Source: Lasiodiplodia sp. COLG20 (Eukaryota; Ascomycota; Dothideomycetes; Botryosphaeriales; Botryosphaeriaceae). Taken from it: DNA of 64,000 nt. Of this stretch, positions 47,370 through 59,024 are shown in pieces. The DNA is taken from contig VNWV01000002.1 in the NCBI GenBank assembly GCA_009801085.1, positions 1,302,001 to 1,366,000 of the forward strand, given 5' to 3'. Numbering within the stretch: position 1 is the stretch's first letter; each line of letters begins with the position of its first letter. The notes under the pieces are model-generated. The model was not told the origin of the DNA and did not search any database. It was given only the letters and a program-made list of their open reading frames with translations. Both the position numbers and the translations under genes were made by a program.

Positions 47370-48095
47370 ATGTTGCGGTGCGCGCCCCTGCGTCGCCTTT
47401 TTCTACCCCACGCTCTGCGCCCCCAGTGTGTCCTTCCTAGTCTCTCCAGAAAACATACATATCATTCCTTCAACTCTTCAGCCATGGGAGACGTACAGGC
47501 AGACAATGCGACGCCAGCGGACGCCCCAAAGCCAGCGGAGCCAGAAATCCCCAAATTGAGCGCGCACGAGTTCAGGCAATACAATCGTCTGGCCGAACAC
47601 ATGGACATGTTCGTGAGTACATACATGCGGGGATCAGCCTTGACCCTCACACTGACACTTTGCAAGCACAACAACTTCCGTAATTCATGGACGATCATGT
47701 ATACGGCTTGTGAAAACAACAAGCGTCCCTCGGGCATGTCCATTCGCCAGTTCATTGGGCTCGGTCTCGACTTCTGCCACCACCTAGACATACACCATAA
47801 TATCGAGGAGCGCCACATTTTCCCCATCTTGGCCAAAAAGATGCCTGCTTTCCGCAAAGAGCTAGAGCTTTTGACTCAGCATAAGCAGATTCACAAGGGG
47901 CTAGAGAAACTGGAACAGTATCTTGAGGAGTGCAGGCGCGGCGAGAATGAGCTCAGGATGGATAAGATGAAAGAGATCTTAAACTCTTTCGGCAAAGTCT
48001 TGTGGCAGCATCTAGACGAGGAGGTCAAGGAATTGGGCGCGGAAAACATGCGGAAGTATTGGACCATTGACGAGGTCAGAAGAATACCCATGTAG
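47370..48095 (+). CDS. hemerythrin-like HHE-domain protein, 223 aa (185 aa from internal start)
   Basis: Likely di-iron alpha-helical bundle protein. Exons 47370-47612 and 47667-48095. From the ATG at 47370 the first 38 residues are basic with no acid (MLRCAPLRRLFLPHALRPQC at the front, ending HSFNSSA), as in mitochondrial presequences; the next ATG at 47484 (MGDVQADNATP) gives a compact form. The HHE fold shows FRQYNRLAEHMDMFHNNFR, CHHLDIHHNIEERHIFP, LLTQHKQIHKGLE and LWQHLDEEVKEL, with His/Glu ligands spaced for a di-iron site. The 54-nt intron is a multiple of three with no stop, so its retention would add 18 residues. Oxygen, NO or iron sensing is inference. Confidence 0.87.
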   Translation: MLRCAPLRRLFLPHALRPQCVLPSLSRKHTYHSFNSSAMGDVQADNATPADAPKPAEPEIPKLSAHEFRQYNRLAEHMDMFVSTYMRGSALTLTLTLCKHNNFRNSWTIMYTACENNKRPSGMSIRQFIGLGLDFCHHLDIHHNIEERHIFPILAKKMPAFRKELELLTQHKQIHKGLEKLEQYLEECRRGENELRMDKMKEILNSFGKVLWQHLDEEVKELGAENMRKYWTIDEVRRIPM

Positions 48096-48356
48096 AGGGT
48101 CGAAATACAGAGGGGTGCTGCAGCTGATGACTAGCGTAACTATGCCCCAGATCTGCCTTAGAAAAAGAACACATTTTAATTCCACATTCTCGTCCAGACG
48201 ATAGTTTCAGCTACCCATGACATGGGCAAAAAAAAAAAAAAAACAAATCCACGCTACTGTATGCATGACCGCACGCTATGTGAATAGTTCACCAAGACGC
48301 TCAAAATATTCCTTTTCACACGAGCTTAGAGGACCAGATGGGCAAGTCGAAGGACC

Positions 48357-50102
48357 TCAAACTGCAGAAACCAATTCTTCTGGCGCAGGGCCAGTGTCTG
48401 CAGCTGATAATTTCCTCTCTTCCACAACTTCAAGGCCCTTTCCCGTCGCGTCGAGCCCACCATTCGCACCGGCCTTTACTGCTTGTGCCCTTTGCTTATC
48501 GGCAACCATAGCGATAAGTGCTGCACCCACTCCACTTCCGTCCCGAGCAAGGCCGATCCGAATGCGTTTTTCACCGTCGAGCCCAATTTGCGGAACATCT
48601 CGCAGTGCATCGCGAATATTCTCTTCAAATCCAGGGTAGTGTTCCACCAAGGAACCCTCCACTCCCACGTCCAGGTAATTTGCCTTTCCAGACGTGTCAT
48701 TGAGCCGGCCAGTCTTGACAACGACAGCAGCAATAGCAGCACCGCTCAAACGAGCCGCCCGTCGCCCGATGGCCTCAGCGATAATCTTGGCAACGGCCGC
48801 ATCCTCTAGGGAAGCTCGTGCAAGACCAAACTCCTTCTCGAGACAGCGTCGGGTTACTGACAGCAAGGTAGTTTCGTCCGCTTCGATGGTGCTCATGATG
48901 CTCGTGTCCAGTCCGTAGGGCTTGAACAACGGGGAATCCTTGGAAAGACGACCCTTCGAGGAGGTCTTAAGAAAACCAAGTTCTGACTTCTCCAGGACAC
49001 TGAGGAGAGCAAGTCGAAAGAGCTCTCCCAGGTACATTCCACTGACGCGTTTCTCAAGCATTTGCTCTCCTGGATGGATATCGACTTCGTCAAGCTTCTT
49101 GTCATACGGCGTTTCCGGCAGGACGGTCAAATTTTCGTCAAACGAACCCCATTCCGTGTTGACAATCATGTCATTCGCTTGTGCATCTGAAAGACCAAGT
49201 CTCGTAACGTTCTCCCGTTTTTCAACGTAAGCCCCATTGGTACCAGTCCCAAAGACCGCGCCGAGTATGGATGATCCATCTCCCAAAGAGGTGTAAGCTC
49301 GTGCCATCAACGTTCCAACAGTATCATTTGCAAGCGCAGTGACACGGACTGGAATACCCAGCTTGTCGATCTGTTCCTGCAAAAGTGCGCAGACGTCCTT
49401 TCCTAAGGTATCCGGAATGTCGAAACCTTTATCCCATCGGGCCATGATGCCTTTGTCAATGGCGATCTGCTGGAAGGTAAAGCTGAAAGTGAAGCCAAGA
49501 GGAAGGTGATCCATCTGCATGGATTCACTCTCAACGACTGGACTGTCGCGCCCCCGCGCTTTGTGTGCATCATATCTCTTGCTGTAGTGCTTCTTCAGAA
49601 ACGCTTCCACTTCGCGAGCAATGAAAGAAAAAAGGTATGTAGATGTACTCCCAATCCTTAGATTCTGGGGGATAGTGGCCTTCGTTTGCTTAATGGAAAA
49701 GGTGCGGTTTCCGTGAAGCTCAACGCTGCAGACGCGACAGTTTGTTCCTCCGATATCCACAGCGAGACAAACGCCCTAATGAGATTCCACTCTTTAGCAA
49801 TGCGCATGGCAGGTGGTGGATCGAAAGCGGATCACGATTACCTTTTCGGTTCCAGTGGGCAGGGCGGTAACAAATGACGGTATCATGGTGTCTCCATCTT
49901 TGGCAAGTCCATCCTCTTGGGGCAATGTCAGCTTCTCATTCGTCAGAAATCGAAGGGATTGATTTGTACCCATCTGCTGCACGAAATGCGTTACCGTTTT
50001 CCGCACATCTTCAGCGGACACATTGAACTCGGCAGCAATACGCCTTGCCTCGACGACAGCAGGTCTCCTCGCTATCCTCGAAGACTTGGCCCCCATTGCC
50101 AA
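48357..50102 (-). CDS. hexokinase-family protein, atypical, 559 aa
   Basis: Exons 50102-49842 and 49775-48357 join in phase 0 (PTGTEK-GVCLAVDIGGTN). Present are phosphate-1 loop LAVDIGGTNCR (91-101), catalytic ALANDTVGT (Asn237, Asp238), phosphate-2 GTGTNGAYVE, glucose-contact NTEWGSF and the GEQMLEKRVSGMYLGE helix, and adenosine motif DVGVEGSLVEHYP. Two positions differ from the usual sugar-binding blocks: LGFTFSFT where LGFTFSFP is expected (Thr187), and WDKGF where WTKGF is expected (Asp202). The canonical Thr contacts glucose in characterised hexokinases. This suggests a regulatory or altered-specificity paralogue such as the fungal HxkC/XprF type rather than the main enzyme; that is inference. 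It is divergent from a Zn2Cys6 regulator. Confidence 0.88.
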
Positions 50103-50961
50103 GTCGACGTGATGGCTGCGGAGTGTAGAGAGAGTGTAAATGGGTCATGGAAGTATCCAAGGACAGTCGGACCTTAGAGCAAATCAAAAGATGAAGCGTG
50201 GGACCCTTAGAATCCCTTAGGCACGGCGAACGTGGCTGCATGTCGGACATACTTCCACCGAAGAGAGACACGATGGTGAGAGTCGGCAATGTACGGACAA
50301 CCCGGAGATGGGCCCCGATAAGGCCGGGGGTGCCATCTCATCGCCGTGTACTCAACAGTCTGGAGATATTAATATTGCCAATGATTCTGAGTTTTTGGGA
50401 GCGAGCCTCGGTGATTGTATCCGAAAGAGAGAGCAGCCGGACAAGGGTTGACTGGTTTTGTCATGTACATGCAAGCTGGCTGTCGCACGGTGGATCCACA
50501 CCGCGTGGACAAACTCCGGGGAGACTCGACTCAGAGTAACTAAGAATGGGACCGAATTTAAGCTCAAAGAATGCGGGAAGCCGCAGCCAGCGTTCTCCAC
50601 TTTGTGCGCAACCCCTTGTAGCTCTAATGGCGAGACCGGCCAGATGTTTGTCGGCCGGGCGGATATGGCAGCTTCTGCTGCCCAATGTACATGTACAGAC
50701 TCACTGGGAATATATGGCCGCCTATAAGCTATGATGGCGGACAGTCAGATCACTTGGCTCGTCTTCAATAGCTCATGCAAGGGGCGAGATTTGAGAGTTG
50801 AGGCAGGGGTGGCGGCAAAAGTCGTGGCCAGGCCGGCAATAGGAAATGGCGCGCGGGCTGGACGGGAAGGTGCGGCTGCCGAGATCGCCCCCGCGCTGCG
50901 CGTCTACCGCGCTTCTTGTGGCACGACACCATGGCCCTCATCCTTCCAATCGTAAGTTAAT
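50103..50961. other. divergent promoter, hexokinase-like gene / Zn2Cys6 regulator
   Basis: 859-bp shared upstream region. No coding frame that I trust. Confidence 0.5.
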
Positions 50962-53280
50962 ATGGCCTCCAAACCGCAGGAGAGCATCATTATTGGGCCT
51001 AAGCCCACCAAAGCATGCGGTAAGCCGGCACAACAAGCCAAGAGCATCCCGCCAGTGCGCGCCCGTGCTAACTGGTACAGTCAACTGTCGCCGTCAGAAG
51101 GTCGGCCTTGATCGCCTGTGTGCCTCCAACCTGTCTAACCAGATATTTAGATGAAATGCCAGCTCGAACCAGGCTCAAGTGTATGTAGACGCTGTCGTGT
51201 TCAGAAAATCGACTGCATTTTCAAGCCGCGCGCAAATGTACGCCCACTGCCTCCACCCGTCCACTGTGCTCGAGACTGAGATCTGCAAGGCCGCCATCAT
51301 CAGAGAACCCGTTGACGTGAGGTCGGAGCAAAATAAAAGACCCACCAGCGCAGATCCTGGCTCGGTGCTCGGACGCCTTGAAGTCATCGAGGCTCTTCTC
51401 GGCATCCGCCCATCTTCTAGAATAGCCCACGCTTCACCGGGTAGCCAAACAGACGCCGGCCCGTCAGGCACCCTTTCTCTTGAAGATGACGAAGATCCAG
51501 AGTTTAGTGGACTTAAACCGGCCGTTGCTCAGTTGAGGTGCTTGGCTAGGCAGCCCCAGAATGACACAATCTGGGCGCCTTCTGTCATGAAGCAGCTATG
51601 GACGTCGTAAGTCACATTTCTGCTTGGTCTCTGCCATATTTTGTTTAACCTGCGCATAGATTCCATGACAATGTCCCGGGACTCCACTTCCTGTCCAAGA
51701 AGCAGACGTTCTCATCACCTACGCCGCTTCTTCTTGCATCCGTGCTCTACGTGTCTGCCCTCCATCACCCCATCTCAGATATTGCTTCATTGGCACCGCA
51801 TTACTTCGTCCTGACATGTAGCGCTATCTCCGACCTATCTGTGCCATCTCCCCGCCAGAATGAACCATTCAAAGACGAAAACCTCACTGATGAGCAACGA
51901 GGGTTCCAGGATGTCCTCGGCCTGATACTCGCCGGGCTGGTTTCGGAAGCTTACATCAAAGAGACTGGCATCTGGATTTCGATTGGTTATAGAATCCTTC
52001 TCGACTATTGTCCGATGAATATTGACGAAAGATCACGGGAATGGTGTGGCCTCTTCCGAGGACTACAGATCATCGACCTCGAACACGCCTCGCTGTACAT
52101 GTCTTGCCCGATCCTGCCGCGGAAGGCACCTTTGGCCTCGCTGCTGCAGCTCCAGACCTCTGGCGGCGATCCATACGACCATCTTACGCAGATGATGCAC
52201 ATTGGTTTGTCTCATTTCACTGGCCGTGGGATCCCAACAATATGGTCTTTCATTTTCTCGAACGAGGCCGATCGCTCGTCGCAAGGAGCCACGCCATTCA
52301 CAGAAAATGATCTCGGCGTCATAAAACACTGGGCTCGGCAACTCGATGACTGGCTTGTTAGGTACAGCGGAGTTTCGCGTAAGTCCAGCTGTGGCAAGTT
52401 TGTGTCCTGTTGATTCACTGATAGACAATAGGTCCTTCTGCAATCGACAATCCCAACCTTGCCTTGTTTCGACAGTATATACTGCAACGACTATTTGTGC
52501 TATCTATCTATCATCCTGCCAGAGGCTTCAACATGTTTGCTAGGAATGTAGCAACCGCCGAGCGACAAGAACTTTTACTTTCCGCCCGTGCTGCACTCAG
52601 ACTGCACAACGACGATCATGGAATCTGGAGCAACTGGGATCTGGTGGTAAGTTCATCGTTGAGAATATTTGGCTTATGCTAACTCCCTATAGATGATCAC
52701 ATGGGCTGCTCTACTGGTGCTCCAAGGCATGGAGGATGGAACAGGTGAATCGGACGGTACATCAACCTTCACATTCGTAGAAAGCACAAACTGACGGCTC
52801 AATTCAGACCTCCGCTTGATCCAATCGCACCTCTTGACCCTCAAAAATACGAGCCAACCTCCGCCTAGCCTTCGACATCAACTAGCCTCTCGCCTCGAAA
52901 CAGATCTCCAGCGCCTCCGAACCCCTCCGACCAGTCCATCAAGCAACCCGAACGCAAACACCCTCGCATCTGCAGAAAATCCCGAAGAAACAAACCCGTG
53001 GGCTCTCTTCAACCAGGACAGCATCCGCCTTGACTCGCCTTCATGGCAATTTGCACCGAAGCAACAATATTTCAACGGGCCCATGTCCGTGGACAGCCAG
53101 CAGCAGATGCCCGTCGATCCCATGAGCGTACAAGGAACTTCATCAGTCATCCCCCCAGCAGGAGGACCCAACGGACCGACCGGACCTGAGCAGTGGCCGC
53201 CGGCGCTCATGCGCCTGTTCGGCAACGGCGACTTCGATATCGATCCGGAGAGCGGCGAACCGGTCAATGATGTCTTGTAA
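50962..53280 (+). CDS. Zn(II)2Cys6 transcription factor, 646 aa, eight exons
   Basis: Nuclear DNA-binding regulator. Exons: 50962-51019, 51081-51100, 51151-51237, 51290-51606, 51660-52378, 52432-52646, 52693-52744, 52808-53280. The zinc cluster is spread over three small exons: ACVNCRRQKMKC then CRRCRVQKIDCIF, spaced C-X2-C-X6-C-X8-C-X2-C-X6-C, with the normal basic run between Cys2 and Cys3. A dimerisation-like helix (LGRLEVIEALLGI) follows. Residues 200-520 match the loose shape of a fungal-TF middle region; the C-terminus is Pro/Gln-rich and acidic, a likely activation domain. The boundary at 51290 is my least certain junction. Targets are unknown; the divergent hexokinase-like gene is the obvious candidate. 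Confidence 0.87.
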
Positions 53281-54305
53281 ACCCACCCCCGCTCAGCCAT
53301 CCACTACGGGTTAACCAAGTGTCTATTTTCTTTTTTTAAAGTCACTTTCTTGACTTGGCTTCACCGGGGACATTGCGCCTGAATCTCGCATGGGCACTTG
53401 GATTATAGGCTTGGATGCAGTGTCTTTCGCGGCACGCAACAGATTGATCTTCCGCGCCCCCCTCTGCTTTGGAGAGGCAATGCCCCCCGAACGTTACTAT
53501 TACTAGAAGATGCTTAGGATTGTGCGTCGTAACGCCACCGTGCCCCTGGGATCACCGTTTGATGTAAATGGAGTTTTGAGCGTGCCACCAGGAACAGCCG
53601 TCATCGACGTCTGGGGTTGCCTGCTTAAGATTTCTTCCGGATCGGTGTCTGTTAGGCTAGATCCTCAAATCGGTTCGACTGGAGAGTCCCAACCCCGATC
53701 GGCGGCTAGCATGCGGATATCGATCAGAGCGTAACTTCACTACTATAACTTCTGGTGAATCAGGATTCAGATGGAGTGCTGGAAGAGCACTGGTATGACG
53801 GCGGCGGCGACAACGCAGGGTAAGAATGTGGAGAAAGAAGGGTCGATAGCTTCGAGGCGAAGAGATTGTCTGATCCAATAAGAGAAAAGGACAACGACGG
53901 TCCACGGTCCGACGTTGCGGGATTTTGAGCGGTTAGAATGAACATGACGCGATGCAACGTTATGTGCGCACGGCAGAATGCGCGAGGCAAGGAGTTGTTC
54001 AGAAAATAGGTATCTCGATTTGTACAACTTCAACGAGCGAACATCGGATATCATGACAGAAAGCGAGAGGCTGTAACCAAAACAAGAAATAAAGAGTCTA
54101 TGCTCGCCTCCTCATTACAATTATTATGTCCTGTGATCCGTTTCATTTCCAATGCCAATGCTATGCTTCCAAGATGCAGAAACGTGAACCGGACACGCCA
54201 TTTCTCGACTCTTTCCCCTCATTCTCTCTCTTCAAAAATCATCCCCACAAGGGAGACCTTGGACGGTTTGATATAGATGCATTGGAGGTATAGAAGAAAG
54301 GTTCT
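53281..54305. other. convergent intergenic region
   Basis: 3' flanks of the regulator and KEI1. Minus-strand frames (53760-54054) have no recognisable features. Confidence 0.5.
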
Positions 54306-55352
54306 TCAATGAGCATCGCGAATCGACTCGAGGCTAACCGGGCGGGGCAACTGAGGCGGGGGGGCTGGCGGACCGGTGCCACTCCTTCTCCTGCGCTCCC
54401 TCTCGCCCACACCCGGTGCAGGCTGCAGGTTGGTGCTCTTCCTGAACTTGCCGCCCATGCCGCGCATCCACTCGCCGTCCTCGTCGCGGCCGAGCCAGTA
54501 CTCGCGGCCAACCGAGACCATGGCGCGGCCCAGCTTACCCTGCCAGCCCTGGCCCTCTTCGCGGTGCTCGGCAAACGGGTTCTCGGCAAGTTCGTCGGAC
54601 GGGTTGCCGGTGTGCAGCGTGTACTGCGAGGCCGAGGTCGCCATGATGTGCTGGCGCAGAACGTTGCGGGCGTAGGCGAGCATTATGACGACAAAGTAGA
54701 GGCGGACAGCCCAGAGCGCAGAAATGATGGTGATGCTCATGACGCTGCCGCTCTGGAATACAGCGCTACCCAGGCCAGCCGCCGGGAAGCCGCCGTCGCC
54801 CGAGCCGACCGCGACGGCCTCCTGGCCCGACGTCAGTCCACTCGCCGGTTTAGCCACGACGTCGACCTGGCTGACGTTATACTTCGGGTCAGTGAAACCG
54901 GACGTGTCACCGATCATCTTGCCGCCCGGCCCGTCGGGCTTGTTGTCGTGTGGGTGCTGCGCCAGCACCAGGAACCAGGCGATTCCAAAGGCGGCGGTGT
55001 AGGCAGCGTTGATCACAGTGTCGATGGCGTAGAACCAGGCGAGTGCGAGGCAGCGCAGCGGGTCCTGCTTGCGGATGTACCGGGCCAAGTAAACGGTGAG
55101 GAAGAGGGCGATGACGGAGTAAATGTACATCGACAGTTGTAGCGGCGAAACGTGGTAGCCGGTCGCGAGAGCCAGGATGCCGTAGAAGCCGGTGATTTTG
55201 TTAACCAGGATCGTCAGGACGACGAGCTCGACGCCGGTGCGCAGCGACATGGCGTAGAGGAAAGTCTGCAGGCGTCAGTCACTCCTGGGTGGTAGTCGCG
55301 CGTGGGCGCTTACGGAAGGACGAGGCATCTCCAGCAGCGAGGAGCCGGCCAT
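54306..55352 (-). CDS. KEI1: inositol phosphorylceramide synthase regulatory subunit Kei1, 332 aa
   Basis: Golgi membrane partner of the IPC synthase Aur1, needed for its activity and location. Exons 55352-55314 and 55265-54306 join in phase 0, giving MPRPSTFLYAMSLRTGVELV, the conserved Kei1 start. Four hydrophobic segments are visible (around VVLTILVNKITGFYGIL, MYIYSVIALFLTVYLA, AAYTAAFGIAWFLVLA and SALWAVRLYFVVIMLAYARN) with a luminal loop between the last two. The cytosolic tail is long, with a Kex2-like basic stretch (ERERRRR) and Pro-rich end. The short first exon is easily missed. Confidence 0.9.
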
Positions 55353-55814
55353 GATGGAAAGGGTTTGCGGCCGGTGCGACCGCTGCTATCAGGCGAAGGG
55401 CCGAGGTTGGAGAGCGGTCGGGCGAGAATTGGGCGTGGTGATTAGGATGTTGGCTAGGCAGTGTGTCGAGGCGCGGATGATGGCGGCTGCGCGGCCGAAC
55501 AAAACCCTGGGGCCAAAGCCACCCTCCGGAAGCGCAGCAATCTCCCGGCCCGACGTCACTCAGCCCTGCCAAGCCCTGATCACCATTCGCCCTCATAATG
55601 CACAACACGTTCCTTCGGGGCTCAAGTATGTTTGAGCGATGCAATCATCAACCGCTGCAGATCACGCCATACGTGAATATGTTGGAAAAGGTGGAGACTT
55701 GTCCGATTCTGCGCCACCGTTCCTAGCATCTACGCCCGTCTAAACTTCAAAAATCGCTTTTCATATCTTACAGAAATTTTGGTTTTCCCATGAATGTTCA
55801 AAAAGGATGCTTCC
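55353..55814. other. intergenic region KEI1 / SUV3
   Basis: Upstream region of KEI1 and 3' flank of SUV3. No feature recognised. Confidence 0.5.
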
Positions 55815-58692
55815 TTACGGACCAGGGGGCGTATTCGTATCCGTTTCTCGTGCATCCACAAACTTATTCATCCGTCTATTACCCTCATCGACGTTCAAAG
55901 TATGGGTCCAGTCCCGATTGTCGTCATCTTCTTCTTCTTGAGGCCCCGCCTTCCTGAGTGTCATTGCGGGTTCAACCTCCGTGCTCTCATCTGCGACATC
56001 TTCGAGCATCGTCTCGTGTGACACATCTGTCGGCTCCACCTCATGACCATCTTCAGCACCATCAAGGATGTCTGCCTCTTCATACCGACTTCCCGCCGAC
56101 ACCACTATCTCCTCTGTTTGGTTCTTTTGCTGTTCCTTATCGGCTTCTTCAGCTCTCTGCAATTCTTCGCTGAATTCCTCTGCCCTTGACTCCACTCTCG
56201 TGCGCTCCCTGGATCGGATCTTCTTGAACGTCATTTGAGTCTTCGTAAGCTCATTGAGCGTCGCTTCTATTGCTTCCTCAACCACGGTCTTTGCGTGGAA
56301 TGCCAGAGCTCTTGTGGAAAAGACGCCACTAAACCGGTAACTCAGCCAAAGGTAGAGCACAAGTGATTTGTGAAGTTCCTCCAGTTCCCGGAGATAGCTG
56401 CGATCGGCGGTTACAGGTCGGTCCAGAAGGCTCCAATTGAACCCTTCGATATCCAGCAAGTCACCGTTCTTTTGGTCTGCCACACACTTTGCCAAATTGT
56501 AGAGAACTTTTTTGCCCGTCCACGTCTTTATATTGGCAGGAGCTGCGCAAAACGTGACCTTATCCAAGACTGAAAGGCCATCAACGGGCTGGATAGTGTC
56601 AGCGATGGTCAGCTGATCTTTCAAGACACACATGTGGAATCGGGTATGAACGCGAGAAATGTCATGCAGGCGTAGGAGGATGTAGCTGAATGGCGTTGCT
56701 GGGGGGAAATAATTGGCAAAGCGCTCAATGATTGGGTCTGGCGGAAATAGGCCGGCTGTCTTGATCGCTTCGGGTTCTGCGTTCAAAGCCTTCCGTACGA
56801 AGGCCATGTGTGATCTTTCAATAGTGGCAACCAGGCCGCCCCCGGGTTTTGGCTCTGCGAACTCAAACTGTCCTTGCTCGAGGTCCTGGGGAGCATTCTT
56901 TGAGGCAACATCTTCCAGAGTAGTAACTGGAATATTGGCAGTATGTGAGGTCTTCGAAGCCTGCTCAGCCTCTTTATTTGCTTCATGTGCCGTCTTGTAG
57001 CGCCCTGCTCTTCCAGCAATCTGCTTCAGATGTGGTATCGAGATGGCTACTTCCTCGAAGCCATTAAATTTATAGACGGATGCAAAGATGATGCGCTTGA
57101 TGCTCCTGATCATTGTCAGCCAGGTTATTTACTACTTCGAAAAAAAAAAAAAAAAAGCACCAAACTTACAGATTCAATCCCATGCCAATAGCGTCACTGG
57201 CAACCAGAACATCATATCCGCTTTTAGGATCGTTGAATAACCTGGCCTGTTGTGCGCGTGTCTCAGGAGGTAAACTGCCATAAACGATGGCGACCTTCTT
57301 GCCTGTCTGCTTTTGGATTTGTTGACGCAAGGCATGGATTTCCACGACAGAGAAAGCAACGATACAATCTCCCTTACGGAGTTTCTTAAAGTCGAGGCCA
57401 ACATGCGTGTCGTCCATTTCCAGAGAGGTCAGACGGTTGTAGTGGTTAACTTCGATCTCATCACCCATGGAAGCAGCCAGTTCGCGGATCAAGGGTACAG
57501 TCCTTGCTTCACCGCAGAGATGGAGTTCTTTCGCCTGCACTCCCAGCACGGCTTGGGTCCAGGCCCAGCCACGCTCAAGATCACCAATCATCTGGATTTC
57601 ATCGATGACGCAGACATCCATCTTCATGTGGAGTGGAATCATCTCAACAGTGCAGGCGACGTGCTCTGGGCGTTCGTCTGATCCAGGACGCCGCCTTTCT
57701 TCACCAGTAATAAGCGCGCATGGGACTCCCTTGGCATTCATACGAGTGTATACCTCATGGGCCAAGAGGCGTAGCGGTCCTGCATAAGTTCCCGATTCCA
57801 CCTCCTCCAGGCGCTTCAGCGCATGATATGTCTTGCCAGAGTTCGTAGGACCAACGTGCAGGATGATTTTCCGTTGCAGCTTACGGGTGGCAGAATACCA
57901 CTCAGAAGGGTATCGCAGGTCGGCCAAAGCTTTCTGGTTCTGGTAGTCGTCCTTGGAGAATGATATCGTCGATGCGAGATGTCCTAGGAAGGCGTTCTCG
58001 AGCTGAAGATTTACGCCTTTCGGGCCACGCTCCTTGAAGGCTTTCTGCAAGTTTGAAACGAGTTTTACCACCTCTTCGTCCTCTTGATTTAGCTCTCCTC
58101 TCGCAGCTTGCCTAAGGCATGAAGCCATTTTCGAACTGAATGTTTTCCAGTGCTCCTGCGCCTCCTTTGCGTCTACTCCCATGGATGCGATTGTTGGAGA
58201 TTTCGTAGCAGAGCGGCGTAGATCGTCGAGGGCCTTGAGTGCAAATTTGATGGCGTAGGTAGGAGGCAGGTTACTCCGGTCCACTACCCCCACGCGTTTA
58301 ATGCCTGGTGGATCCCCGCGTTTTTTTGGGTGACTAGGTGTGCGTCTCACTGGCAGGCCCGGTAGAGGCTCAAATGCCGCAGCAGGTCGGGATCTACCTT
58401 TGAGCTGAAAACCATTGGGTTAGCAGTGCGTGGTGTGTTTGCGGGTTAGATGTGATATACTTTGCCGCGCCATAGCGGCGCTGAGGTGTGCAGCGAAAGT
58501 GCATGTGTGGCGACGGGAATGCGCCTGGGAGCGAAAGAGCAGAAAATGCAGACTCCCGGGCGGCGAAAACGAGCTTGCATGGCGCAGTCCTGCAATGGCA
58601 ATGCGCAATGCGAGGCTCGGACGGGGGAGGAGCAAGCTGGCGGCGGAGAGCGAGCGGCCGGATGGGCGCGAGAAAGTTTGGATAGAAGTCAT
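55815..58692 (-). CDS. SUV3: mitochondrial ATP-dependent RNA helicase SUV3, 916 aa
   Basis: Helicase subunit of the mitochondrial RNA degradosome. Exons 58692-58461, 58397-57170 and 57105-55815. The first exon (MTSIQTFSRPSGRSLSA) is Ser/Arg-rich, a likely presequence; its acceptor (AAAG at 58398) is set by phase and is the weakest part. The helicase core shows Walker A GPTNSGKT (residues 260-267), DEIQ (343-346), SFS/YGSLPPE, ASDAIGMGLNL at the exon junction and QIAGRAGRY (motif VI). A SUV3 C-terminal domain follows. The last 170 residues are acidic, coiled and low complexity, longer than in yeast (737 aa in total). The second intron carries a 17-nt poly(A)/poly(T) tract. Confidence 0.92.
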
Positions 58693-59024
58693 GAAGGCGC
58701 TGTGATCGGCGTCCGGGGCGCTAACGCTGCCGGTGCCGTGGCTGGTTGCGACGCAGGCCCGCGGGCTGCTTGCTCCGCCGCCGCAGTGCGCCCAAAGCCG
58801 CACCACAGGGCCCGCCGCCTTTGATCTTGGCCAGCCCACCGCAATCACCTACCCTGTGCCTGAGCAGCGCCGCCCAATCCCCGTCCCTGACCTCCAAAGA
58901 GCCGCGTCCGCTGGCCGAACAGCATCCCCTCGCTGCCTCTGCAAGAGCTCCACCCCCGAGCGACAGCTCCGGCCCCGCCAGTGAGCTCCCGTCGTAGCGC
59001 CGCCTCCGCCCATCGTCGCCCGCC
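58693..59024. other. divergent promoter, SUV3 / SEC1
   Basis: 332-bp GC-rich shared upstream region. A frame running antisense across the SEC1 start is a shadow. Confidence 0.5.

Noticed and set aside
57140..57156. Poly(A) tract as a retroelement tail
   Set aside because: It lies inside a SUV3 intron with normal borders and has no target-site duplication or adjacent coding relic.
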